Positions 49,301 to 59,990 of a stretch of 64,000 nucleotides of DNA are shown here, piece after piece (position 1 is the first letter of the stretch; each line of letters begins with the position of its first letter). The stretch is taken from NCBI GenBank assembly GCA_021397835.1, contig JAJFZO010000028.1, positions 4,275,501 to 4,339,500 on the forward strand, in the 5' to 3' direction. Source of the DNA: Moringa oleifera (taxonomy: Eukaryota > Streptophyta > Magnoliopsida > Brassicales > Moringaceae). The notes beneath the pieces were generated by a model. That model saw only the letters and a program-made list of their open reading frames with translations. It made no database searches and was not told the origin of the DNA. Made by a program: the position numbers and the translations under genes.

Positions 49301-50120
49301 AAAATTAGCCTTTACTCATAAAATAAGTACTTTGAAAATATTGCTGCCACCTCTTTGACTAGTGTTACTGTTCAAACTAGTCAATACTTTAAAAAAATTG
49401 AATTTAAAACATTACACTAGTGTTACCTTTAAAAGTACGAGTGGTACTTCTTACAATAGAGTTAGTTCCAAGTGAATGAGCAATGGTACTACTCCATGAG
49501 GTAATGGTACCACCTCAAATAAAGGGTCTACCGATAGTATTGCCAAAATAATCAGTGTTATTGACTCAGATAGAGGCTAAGCTCCCTATAACCTTTAGTG
49601 ATACCAACTTAAGCAATGGAACCATTATTTGGCCGATGGTACCACCTCAACTCTCCCTTGCACTCATTTTTCTTTTCTTTTGCTCTAACGCTTAAAATAA
49701 GTTTAAAATTGATGTTTTACAAGTTAAGATCTTGGCAAACTTATTTTTGAGTTATTTTAAAATGAATTTTAAACTATGATCTTTGAAAAACAAAACTTAT
49801 AAAAAGAATGCATGAATTTGTCTGTGAGAACATTCATATCATTTGAGCAATCCTAAAACTTTTATGAGTATTTAGAACATTTATGCCTACCTTCTAGGTC
49901 TTCTTTTCTTTATTATTCTCAAGCACTTACCAAGCTCAACTTTTCATCTATTTCTTGGTAATAGTTTACTATACACTAAATAGAAGAATTAGTTATTCAT
50001 AATAAGTTTATTATAATTAAAATCAATCCATTAATCATTGCGGCTATTGAATAACTAGAAGTAAGTGGAATGCAAAGCAAAATATTGGAGCACCTTAAAA
50101 TTGTCATAAAGGATCATTAA
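46366..50120. other. AT-rich degenerate DNA, no gene recognised
   Basis: No credible coding frame. 48780-49000 contains a GATGGGGTGAATTAGAT phrase similar to sequences in Maximus/SIRE copia LTRs, and 49370-49650 contains repeated GGTACCACC/GGTACTAC words. This suggests an old copia LTR, but no matching second copy was found. Confidence 0.4.
49420..49650. repeat. Degenerate GGTACCACC-type repeats
   Basis: Words like GTGGTACTTCTTAC, AATGGTACTACTCC, AATGGTACCACCTC and GATGGTACCACCTC recur at irregular 25-60 base spacing. Non-coding, possibly within an old LTR. Confidence 0.5.
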
Positions 50121-50129
50121 GCAATACAT

Positions 50130-50430
50130 CAATTGTTATTTTTCTCTATGAGCAATGTAAAAAGTGGATGCCCTTAATTTTGATGATTTTATAAATGCTA
50201 ATTTGATCCCATAAATCTATCATAGCATAATAGAATTCCTCAATATTCACATTGTTTTATTCGAGGGCTTAAGTAGTAGACTTCAAATGATATTATTTTG
50301 TAAAGTTATATTGTGTATACAACCTTGCTAAATGTTCCTGTGCCTATTTGTCAATCTCATACGTTACCGATTGAATGCTTATTAAATGTGTGATATTATT
50401 ATTGATTTAAGTAATGATCTTCAAATTATG
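50130..50430 (-). pseudogene. Ty1/copia gag relic (UBN2-like)
   Basis: Minus-strand translation includes HLARLYTQYNFTKQYHLKST then NVNIEEFYYAMIDLWDQI (about 50345-50195). The pattern resembles copia gag, in which L---Y---N---R-Y-L is followed by S---Y-----LWD-L. Three stops fall in between. The match is short and by pattern only. Confidence 0.45.
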
Positions 50431-50439
50431 TGCATCCAA

Positions 50440-52620
50440 GCATCCCAAAATTTTTGCATAATTAAAAGCCTTCTCACCTTTGTGTTTGCCCAAGATACCT
50501 ACAACATAGTAATGCATCCTTTTACCATTTAAGAATTTTTTTTATGATATAACTCTAATATAAATAGTTCTTCCCATCTAACAAGACACTAATCCTAATA
50601 ACCAAGAGAAAATAATCTTTAACCCCCGAATGTTACAAAAAGCTAAGAAACAATCAATTAAGGAAAATATATGCAAATCACATTTAAAAAAAAAAAAAAA
50701 GATAAGAGATCAAACAAAACCACACTCAAAAACGAAATTCATAAAGCCAAAGTTATGAATGAGATTAAACTATCTTTAATCATAAAACAGGGGCTTCATA
50801 AAATTTATGGCTCTTTGAGACTATATGAAAAATTAAAGACCAATCTATGCCAAAAAGAAATCAATTAGGATTTCTTTTTGTTGTTGCTTAATCATAATAC
50901 ATCACTAACTAGTGATTTTATAACCTTGCAAGTAATTATGTTTGAATGAATTAAACAACTATTAAAACTAATCTATCTTGAAGGGCAAAGGATAAATACA
51001 AACAATATGATATAATCTAATAGTGATCAGAATTCTAAAATTTCTTTCAATATTAGCTTTCTAACTTATAATTTGAACTAATAGAAAATATAATTTATAT
51101 CTACTAACATCAAATTACAATTGAATCAGCATATGAATATACTTCACTCGTGGACAACCAAAATATTTCTTTCTTTTGAAAACGTCCACCTAATCCTTAA
51201 TGATAAATTAGTTTCGTAAAAGCATTTGTTTAATCTCATTTTTAAACTTCCTTTTTCCATTGCCAAAGTGCTATGAAGTTATTGAAAATTGAAGAAATTA
51301 AAATTTTTGAGCAAGTATAAATTAAGATTTCTTTGATGAAACAAAATTGAAATATAGGAATGAGTTTTCCTAAAATTAGACTGAAATTTTAACTTGATAT
51401 TAAAATGATGAATATAAATAAATAAATTTAATTTTTCCTCTCATCGATGAATGATAAAAAAGTGTTAATGACGGGAAGAGGGTTAAAATTTATGATGATG
51501 AATGGACAAGTGAAATTAGCAAATGCCACATTATTTTGCTTACTAATGAGATAAATTTCGAGTTGATTTAAAGGAAAGATTAGTAAATGGTTGATTATAT
51601 GACAGAGAGGAATGCATGGGATAAATAATAAAAAAAAAAGTCTTTGCTTCATTCATTTTGAGGGAGATATAATGTTGACTTATCTTCAAAACGTTAATGA
51701 ATCATACATTAAACTTAAAAGAAAAAAAAAAGGAATCACAAAAGTCTCCCATTGCAAAAATTAAAAAGTACACATTGTGAATTTATAATTTTTCAAATAA
51801 GTTTCAATATATGAAATTATTCAAAATGCAACACTATACTAATAACATAATTAACATTTAAATTAAACTTAATTTGATATAATTATTATCAATTATTCTT
51901 TATATAAAAAGTTAAGAATAAATTTTACAAAAATAAATAGTTAATTTCATATTTATTAAATAATGCTTAGAGAATAAAAAATAAAATAAAAGTTATATAA
52001 AATTTTAATTTTAATTTTGTATTATTGAACATATCCTAATGTTCAAAAAGTAATAAATCGAAACATGATTTACTAATTTGAATCAAATTAAATATTATTA
52101 AAAAATTAAAAATATTTAAATATATAACAAATCTTGATTTAAAATTTTTTATAAATGTAAAAAATATTTAAGCAACGATCACAAAAAATCCAAAACTTTT
52201 TAAACTAAAAATATATTTTTAAAATTTATATTTAAAAAATTTAAAATTTTAAAAATAACTTATAAATTAAAAATTATTCAAATTTAAAAAATAAACTTAA
52301 AATTAGTGTGAAATTTATTTCGATTATTTTGAAACATATTAATATAAACATACTACTAATTTTTATAATCATATGAGTCAAAAATTAATTTAAATTAAAT
52401 TAATAAATTAAAATTCAATTTATTATTTTTTAAAATTAAAATTTATTTAATAATAAAAAATAAATATCAAATTTTTACACAATTTTTAAAATAAAAATTA
52501 CTAAAATTATATTATGCTAAATTATTAAAAAAAATCAGATGAGACGTAGTTCAAGTGTTGTAAAAATAATGATAATAGTGATATTTCAAACCATGTGGCG
52601 TCATACTGGCTTATGATATT
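50440..52620. other. AT-rich DNA, no gene seen
   Basis: Mostly A and T, extreme from 51830 to 52530 (long mixtures of AAATTTTAAA words). No transposon termini or proteins recognised. It precedes the eL6 pseudogene. Confidence 0.6.
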
Positions 52621-53398
52621 ATCCTAAAATTGGGGACTAAAGGAGAAGAAAGGAGAAGTAGACATTCTTCTTTTACACAGGGGGCCTCGGGCTTAAACAC
52701 GCCTCTGTCCTCCTTGTCTCTGTTTGCTAGCTTTTGAAGGTGCTATAAGCCCTACAGTGATAGTGGGGTTCGACATATGGCGGCGTAAGGGAGGAGCCCG
52801 GGGACGAGCCGCAACCCAGATCTGATACGCGGCGTCAGCAAGTATTCCAGATCGAAAATGTAACACAAGCGAGGTCTCTGGGCCATCAAGGCCTAGAATG
52901 GCGGCGTTTTCCCTCGCCACGACGCCCAGCCTGCCTCGGCCAATAGCCAGCCGCCGAAGTTTTACCCAGCTGACGACATCAAGAAGCCGCTCGTCAACAA
53001 GCGAAAGCCCAAGCCAACCAAGCTCAGGTCCCATTTTCTTAATTCTCCTTTCGAATCCTTAAAGCCTTTGTTGTGACTTTATTTTCTTGTCCAATAGTTT
53101 TGTTTTATGAAAATAAAATGATAATATCTTATATCTATGTAGGGCGAGTATTTCTCCAGGGATGGTGTTGATTTTGTTGGCGGGAAGATTTATGGGGAAG
53201 AGAGTTGTGTTCTTAAAGCACTTCCATCTGGCTTGCTTTTGGTTACTGGTATTTTTTTTTTTGTTTGTTTCTCTTTTTCAGCAATATTTTGCTTTTGGTT
53301 TCCTTGTATTTTCATATTAATTTTTGGGTGAAAAGAAATGTTTTCCCGGAATGATAATGAGTTTAATCTATTTTATGCTTGTTTTGGTTACTTTGAAG

Positions 53399-53907
53399 TA
53401 GAGGTTACGAAGCTTCGGTTTAAAGTGATGAACCGACAGAATCGTAACTTTAATTTTTAATTTTTGAACTCAATAAAAATAGTTTAGTTATAATTTATTT
53501 AACTTTTGAATCAGAATTTAAATTCACAACTTAAAATCGACGGTTCAAAATGAATAGTTTGAATTCGATTTTTAATTAAATTAATTTTTAAAATATTAAA
53601 AATTTTAATTTTAAAATATATATTTTAATAAAAATATGATTATTTTTATTTTTAATTTTATTAAAAATTTATAATAAAAATAAAAATACCAAATTTATAA
53701 TTAAAATATGAATCAAATCTAAACTCAAAAGAAATTTGAATTTGAACCGCTTATAAATTAAAACTTGAACCGAAATCTCCACTATTTTCGAATCAAACTT
53801 TAATTGAAACCACAATTTAACGGTTCAAGTTTTGGTTCATCTAATTATAAACTTAAATCGACGTTTCAGAATTGAAACTGGACCGAATTCGAACTGTGGT
53901 CACTTTA
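53399..53907. mobile_element. Non-autonomous hAT-like element (MITE-sized) in eL6 intron 2
   Basis: An identical 8-bp direct repeat CTTTGAAG flanks it (53391-53398 and 53908-53915). Ends TAGAGGTTACG and TCACTTTA form a weak inverted repeat, and TAGRGGT-type starts with 8-bp duplications are typical of hAT elements. The 509-bp interior is AT-rich with repeated GGTTCAA/TTGAACC and CGGTTC words on both strands, and has no coding frame. Confidence 0.6.
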
Positions 53908-54262
53908 CTTTGAAGTTGTTAATTTGATTTTTTATTTTTCATAAACTGCTGTACCCTGTACAATGCATTTGTGCTTCTGGGGTCATAAATTTTCTTGTAT
54001 TGTTTTAATGCAAATTTATTATTATCATTTCATTAATCTCCTCTATTGTTGAGCTTGTGTATCCTAAATACGCACCGAACGCAATTGATTGCATTATGCT
54101 TCACATTGTCTGGAAAATAGCTATAGAAAGAGTAGACCATGCTGCTTTAGCGTTGTCTAAATGATGATCTTTTCACTTTTGCATGCGGCCCATGTCAAAT
54201 GGGCAGGAAGGGCAATATTGTCTCATTTTTTCTGGTTTTTTTTTTTTGTTTTTTTGTTTTGT

Positions 54263-54308
<46 letters not shown>
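54263..54308. repeat. Uninterrupted run of 46 G
   Basis: A pure G homopolymer on the plus strand following a T-rich tract (54237-54260), in intron 2 of the eL6 pseudogene. Open frames through it are just poly-Gly or poly-Pro. The length may be affected by sequencing or assembly. Confidence 0.9.
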
Positions 54309-54309
<1 letters not shown>

Positions 54310-55496
54310 TGGGTCTGGATGGTTTCAGAACCTTTTTTCCAAAAGAAAATACTAGTCAGTAGGAGCTTCCCTGGTAACCCTTTTGAAAGCTCTGGCACAA
54401 AGTTCGAGATTGTATTGTGCCTCTTAACAATAGCTCTACGTTTGTGGAAAAGTCATATTCCGGATTGGAGAAAACCTTGTAAGTGCAGAAGTTTGACAAA
54501 GCAATCTTTGTAACCTTAGTATGAGGATTGAGAAAGAAAGAAAGCTATCTTTCCATGGGGCTGGATTGTCCAAGCTCATGTTACTCGGTTGTCATCATAA
54601 GAAAGTAAGAAAATCATTGTAGTTGATGGACTATCCTCTTAATCTTGTGGGCAATTTTTTTTTCTAAACTAAAAGAAATGAAAAAAGGTCCTCTGTTTAG
54701 GACACGTAATAAGTTATTTCTCGCATCTACTTAAAATTGAAGTATTCTCTTTATGGATTTGAGGCAGTTCTTGAATGTTCATAATCATTTACGGTTTTAA
54801 TTGATTTTATAAACACCACCAAGTTGTGTTTGGTCTTGTACTATGTTCTTGTTCAACTTGTTGATTTTTTCCTTATCCAAAATAAAGAATATTGATTTTT
54901 CATATCTTGACAGGGCCATTCAATATTAATGGTGTTCCTCTGAGGTGGGTGAACCAATCTTATGTTATTGCAACTTCCACTAAGGTTGATGTGTCTGGTG
55001 TTAGTGTAGAAAAATTTGATGAGAAGTACTTTGCCAATGAAGCAGAGAAGAAAAAGAAAGGGGAGGTGAGTTCTTTGAGGCAGAGAAAGAGGTTAGCTTT
55101 GGCTTTCACTGGTATTTATTCTCTCTGCTGATGTGCAACATTAATCATTCTTCAACCACATATTGCTTCTGATCCTTGATGTTTCTTAAGAAATGCCCTT
55201 AAAGTTGACTCACATGTTTGATCTTTGAGGGTTGAGTCTCAACCTTGTCTGTTATGTGGTTTTTCTCACCTGTGAAAGAAGCTGCTTTGCTTTTATTCAT
55301 TGAGTCCATTCTAATGTGTACTTTACTTGAAAAACTGCAGGAAAAGAAAGCATTGCCTGAGGGGAAGAGAGAAGATCGGAAAGCTGTGGATAGCCATTTG
55401 ATTAAATCTATTGAAGGAGTTCCTGACTTGAAGGCTTATCTGGCAGCAAGATTTTCTCTCAAGGCAGGCACAAAACCTCATAAGGTTGTCTTCTAG

Positions 55497-56211
55497 AGAA
55501 AACATACAACAATTTTGATGTATACTTTATCTTGGATTCTTTTGATTTAATTTATTTAAGGTTTCAGATGTTGTATACATAAATGGGCTGGACCCAGCTT
55601 TTTGTCATTTTGGTTGTTAGGTAGAAAAAAAAAAAAAATTTCTTGATCAATTCGATTGTGTCATCTTGTGATAGGTCTAATCCATTTATTTGAACATTTA
55701 CAGTGCATTTTTAATATTTAGTGGACTTGGACGTTTTCTTTGATCATATGATTATTGATATCAGATTAACATTGCTGTAGTTGTCTATATGGTTCTTATT
55801 CTTGAAGTTGAAATCTTATCTGGCAAAAGGATTTTATGGTGTTGAGTGACATTTGTTTTGAATTAGTCAGACAGCTGACTTGAACTTATAGCTTTTGATG
55901 GTTTACATATGTAAAACAATTGAGGTGAAAAATTTGATGAAAGGGGAATTTTGTTTTTAAACGTTTCCTTAGGTATACAATTAATCTTACTAATATATGC
56001 TTTTTTTTTTTTAGTGTTTTTTAGGTTTTCTCAAATAAAATTACTTTTAATGAATGATGTGCAATTACTTATTTATTTATATATTAAAAAAAAAGAAGCC
56101 AAACTTTTTAAATATCTCTTTCTCTTTTTTCTCACTTTCACATTACATTTTATCACTTTTTTTCGTCTCTCTTTAATCAATATCATTGATATCTTAGTTT
56201 TTTGTTGTACA
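55497..56211. other. AT-rich DNA between eL6 pseudogene and CACTA-2
   Basis: The old 3' flank of the eL6 copy, then T-rich sequence. The 95-codon Phe/Leu-rich open frame (55951-56238) reflects T-rich composition and runs into the CACTA-2 end, so I do not call it a gene. Confidence 0.6.
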
Positions 56212-56499
56212 CACTACTCCAAAAATTATAATAAGTGACAATAATTTAATCACAGTTATTCAAAGAACTTTCATTAAAAAATTCATTAACACTTTTTAAT
56301 GATAGTTCTTTCAAAACTATCATTAAAAATAAGGTTTTTAACGTCAGTTAACAATAAATTGATGTTAAAGATTAGCCTTTAATGTCAGTTAAATAATAAT
56401 TAACATTAAAAGACCATCCTTGGAACCTTTAATGCCAATTCTTAAATATTTAGCGTTAAAGGCTTTAAAATAGCACTAGCTTTAATGCTAGTTCAAACA

Positions 56500-56800
56500 G
56501 AACTTCTTGCTCTTTCATCTCCTTCTTTGAATCTTATTTCTTTAATTGATTGACTTGAGCACAAGGAATGGGCTTTTGCCTGGAAGAATGCATTCCCGCC
56601 TGCAGAGGAGAAGGCTAGGTAAAGACCCGCATCGAGCTTCCTCCAGGGCTTAGAGAGAGTTGTCTTGAGGTATTCTCTACTTACCCACCTTTGTCTCCAT
56701 CTTCGGCCAAGGCCAACCAAACTATTCATCTTTCTTTCCATCCCTACGGCCCCTACCAGCAACTATAAATGAACACTCGCCTGCATAACCTTTTTCCGTT
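56500..56800. other. GC-richer block in CACTA-2, origin unknown
   Basis: Clearly less AT-rich than its surroundings, with a minus-strand open frame of 89 codons (56762-56493) that matches nothing I recognise. It may be a third captured host fragment or the 5' part of the glycosyltransferase capture. Confidence 0.4.
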
Positions 56801-56839
56801 CTGTAGAAATGAATTGTGAGTTGAAACATTGCTTGCCCA

Positions 56840-57600
56840 CAAACAATACTGGCTGGCCAACAACTTAATGTGAACTTGTAGCTGTGTCATTTTCCTATCC
56901 TTTTTCACCATTTATTCGATGAAAGAAAAAGGCTTTTTTCACTTAGTAACATTATTCTGGTTTTATATGGTTTTAGATCTTGGAAATGAAGTGGTTGACT
57001 ACATTCCTAGAGTTCATCTAACAAGATTAATAGAACTTCCAATGATCTTCTTTGAGCGAGAACTGTTGGATGGAGCCCTAAAATATATGCCATTGTTGTT
57101 CAGAGCAAGTTCTATTCTCTTCACTTTTGTTTATAAGCTTGAGTCCCAAGTAATCAACACCTTAAGAGTGAAATTCAATTTCCCCATCTACCTTGTCGGC
57201 CCTTCGATACCTTACACAGCACTCACAGACGATGAACCACCTGTAACTATTGGTCTCATCAATGGCATCCACTATCTCCAATGGTTGGATTCTTAACCTA
57301 AAGGATCAGTATTATACGTTTTACTAAGGAGTTTGCTTTCAGTTTTGAGTACCTAAATAGACGAAATACTCGTCGAAGTACGTAACAACGGGGTTAGATA
57401 CTTGTGGGTGGCTCATGGAGACGATGCTTCACGATTCAAAGCTGAGCTTTGTGATACTAATAGAAAAGGAGTTGTAGTTCCCTGGTGCGATTAATTAAAG
57501 AGTTTTTTCCCATTCTTCGGTTGATGGGTTTTGGTGTCATTGCGGCTAGAATTCCACTCTCAAAGCTGCTTACTTAGGCATTCTAGTACTTACTCTTTGA
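56840..57600 (+). pseudogene. Captured UDP-glycosyltransferase fragment (UGT87-like)
   Basis: A clean frame, 56919-57296, reads GNEVVDYIPRVHLTRLIELP, SSILFTFVYKLESQVINTLR and FPIYLVGPSIPYTAL, ending QWLDS-stop. The family continues QWLDSQPKGSVLYV, and here PKGSVLYVLL follows directly after the TAA. Farther on are DEILVEVRNNGVRYLWVAHG, VVVPWCD and part of the sugar-donor (PSPG) box: HCG-TAG-NSTLKA at 57538-57561, where the conserved Trp is TAG. UGT87 enzymes transfer sugar from UDP-sugars to small molecules. The N-terminal acceptor half and the PSPG end are missing or broken, so it cannot be active. It lies inside CACTA-2, upstream of an oppositely oriented subtilase fragment. Confidence 0.8.
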
Positions 57601-57664
57601 TACTTTAGGATAAAAACCCCAACAGTAAGCAGATAGTAAAAGACTGAAAGACCAAATGAAGAGC

Positions 57665-57980
57665 TAAAAAACTTGTAGTCAAGTTTAGCTACCCTAATAT
57701 CAAGCAACTTCTGCGATAACTCAAGCTCTAATTCAATGAGCTGAGCTATAAAACCTTCAATGGAAGAATGGTAAGAGTAGAGAAGACGAGAATAGGGGTA
57801 TTCCTCAGAGGAAATAGCCTGCTGAAGAAATAAAAGATGCTAGTGACCCTTTATTCTATATAAAGAGCTGGTTATGCCATGTGGGTAGAGCTGAAGAATG
57901 TAGGTTTTGGGAGTGTTTGCATGGAGAGAAGCAAAGAAGAGGAAAAAGGTTGAACACAAAAGATACATTTTAGCTTCCAT
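57665..57980 (-). pseudogene. Captured subtilisin-like protease fragment (SBT1-type N-terminus)
   Basis: The minus strand from 57980 begins MEAKMYLLCSTFFLFFASLH, a signal-peptide-like start, then ANTPKTYILQLYPHG. After a TAG (57842-57840) where the family has Trp, it continues HLLFLQQAISSEEYPYSRLL, YSYHSSIEGFIAQL and ELELSQKLLDIRV. This matches the signal peptide and inhibitor I9 propeptide of plant subtilases (landmarks RLLYSYHSAMEGFAAQLT). The fragment ends near 57665, before the catalytic S8 domain, where similarity to UGT or CACTA sequence does not yet resume. Sequence from 57981 to about 58200 may be its captured 5' flank. Confidence 0.75.
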
Positions 57981-58249
57981 GGAAAAAAAGTTAAAGAATG
58001 ATGCTTGAATTCCAATTGTATGATTTTGAAAAGGAAATGTGGGGGTATTTGAAGGAGTTGGAAAGAATTCAAAATTGAGTCGAGAGTGTGAATATGAAAC
58101 TCATGAAATTTAAGAGCTCACCATCATGAGAATCTTTTGTTTTCGAAAGGGAAAAACAGAGAGGAGCTTTGGTTTCTTTTGAGGAGCTAAAGGACTTACC
58201 CCTAATTCTTAGGTCCAAGTAGTAACCAGCATTTCCAATTGCCCTATAG

Positions 58250-58330
58250 CCTTTAATACTAGTTCTGGAAAAACTGGCATTAAAGTCTAAGACCTTCAAC
58301 GCTAGTTTTGCCAAAACTAGCGTTAAAGGC
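58250..58330. repeat. Internal CACTA subterminal-type inverted repeats
   Basis: CTTTAATACTAGTT / AACTGGCATTAAAG and CAACGCTAGTTTT / AAAACTAGCGTTAAAGG pairs. They mark the right limit of the captured host DNA in CACTA-2. Confidence 0.7.
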
Positions 58331-59339
58331 TGTCTAGCTTTGCTGTAAGCTAAAGATCCTTAATTTATTTCTAAAGCCTGTTGGTAACTTTGCGCATAAT
58401 TTTTACTCTCTTTTTCATCCTTATCCTCTTTACTCTCTTTCTAAAAGTAGCTACACTAGCTGTTAGCAACCGCACTGCCTCTCTTTGGCCTTTCTTCTTT
58501 TTATTCTCCATCCAAAAGCAGCTAGGCTAGCTGTTGGCAGCTGTACTGCTTTTCTTCGAGCCTCTCCTCTTTGGTTTTTATCTGGAAGTAGCTAGACCAA
58601 TTACTGGCATGACAGTGACACTTTCTTTTTCTAGCTTTCTCCTCTTTGCTTTTCATCCAAAAGTAGCTAGGCCGACTACTGGCAGCATCCATACTGCCTC
58701 TCTTTAGCCCTCTTCTGTTTGCTCTCTCCTTGGTCCCTTCTCTCTTATTTATCTCAATCTTCACAAGGAACAGCCACACTATCCCCCTCTATTCGTTCAT
58801 TTTTGGCATTCAAACATATGTATTTTAGTATAGATTCAAAATTTTTTTACGAAATTTAATTTCACAATTTTGATTCAATTTGGTTAATTTTGTTTTAAAA
58901 AATATATTGAGAATGTATATTATTTTGAGAAGTTCTTTATTAAGTGTGTTTGGTGAATTTTTATTAATTGATGAAATTTGAGTTTTTTTTGTAAGTATAT
59001 TTGGATGAATATATTTGGTAGAATGGGTATACATTGATGCATTTATTATTTGATAATTATTAAGATTTTTAGATTAATTGATAAATTAATTAAATATTAA
59101 TTAGATGAATTTATATTTGGATAAATTAATTATATATTAGGTGTCAGTGAATTTATGTTTGAATTAATTTTTTTAGGTAAGATTAACATGTATATTTTGT
59201 TAAATTTAATTATATTGATTTTGTAATTAATATAAATTAATATAAGCAGTTAAATGTTAAATAGATAATTAATTAATTATATGTTTGTAAAATAAATCAT
59301 TAAATGTTATTTAAATTTTAATAAAGTTACTAGCACTAG

Positions 59340-59577
59340 ATGTTGGTGGTTGTTGAGCCTCGTAATTTTGTATACAGTATTTTTGATCCTTTAACCATGG
59401 TTCTCATAAAGAACTAGATCAACTTATGTCCACGTAAGTGAAAATATTTCATTTATGTTAGTACGTATTTTATTTACTCTTAAGAATATTGATTATTTTC
59501 TATTTGCAGCTCTTTTAAATTGTTTTAAGTTATTAAAGAATCAAGCAACAAGCATATTCCTAAAAGTATTCCTGCTA

Positions 59578-59614
<37 letters not shown>

Positions 59615-59990
59615 TATATGTGATGTTAGTTTTATTTATTTTGTAAAAAAATATAATAATTAAAATTTTTTAATGTAGTATCCACATTAGTCTTCAAATA
59701 CGAAGCGTGGATATTATATGATGAAATTTTTAAAGAATATCATTGATAGACGTGATAGAAATATTCCATATGCAAAAATGGTAAGTTTTTAAGCATTTAC
59801 TTATGTAAATACTTTAGTAATTAATTGATGTACTTACTAAAAGTTTTTAATTGGATTAACTTTTTTTATATAAATATAATTAGTGGACATTGATACTTAC
59901 ACCCAATCGGATATTGATAAAGTTAGAAAATATGTTGGATAATTTCTTTGGAGTGCCATATTAGAAAGTTGAACCTTGAAGATTTTTGTA
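59340..59990 (+). pseudogene. ULP1-like C48 peptidase relic in CACTA-2
   Basis: The same gene as at 21003-21819 but shorter: the first exon block is missing. Remaining blocks read VVVEPRNFVYSIFDPL-like residues (59350-59432), SFKLF-KESS (59509-59550), SSNTKRGYYMMKFLKNIIDR (59690-59750) and DTYTQSDIDKV (59890-59930). The catalytic Cys position is again Arg (CGT 59706-59708), and a TAG precedes it where CACTA-1 has CAG (Gln). The inactive state is therefore shared between copies. Confidence 0.75.
59580..59610. repeat. TA dinucleotide microsatellite
   Basis: About 15 TA units in an intron-like gap of the CACTA-2 peptidase relic, absent at the matching place in CACTA-1. Confidence 0.95.

Larger units (their letters stand above)
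52777..55496 (+). pseudogene. 60S ribosomal protein eL6 (RPL6) unprocessed pseudogene
   Basis: Four exon-like blocks match plant eL6, a large-subunit ribosomal protein: 52777-53027, 53143-53248, 54914-55091, 55341-55496, with GT-AG introns. The first block begins ATG and includes SRNPDLIRGVSKYSRSKM, KRGLWAIKA and [15 protein letters not shown]. It has in-frame stops TAA (52786), TAA (52861) and TAG (52894). Block two reads [20 protein letters not shown], then loses one base at LK-LPSG (about 53219-53221). Block three carries [20 protein letters not shown] and loses one base near 55062-55066, after GE. Block four runs cleanly to [23 protein letters not shown] to the end. Introns are retained, so this is not a retrocopy. 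It is probably a decayed gene duplicate; sequencing error cannot explain five separate lesions. Confidence 0.9.

Noticed and set aside
52693..53034. 113-codon minus-strand open frame
   Set aside because: It is the reverse shadow of the eL6 pseudogene first exon, whose plus-strand residues match the family closely.
54161..54513. Poly-Gly and poly-Pro open frames
   Set aside because: Caused only by the 46-base G run in an intron of the pseudogene.
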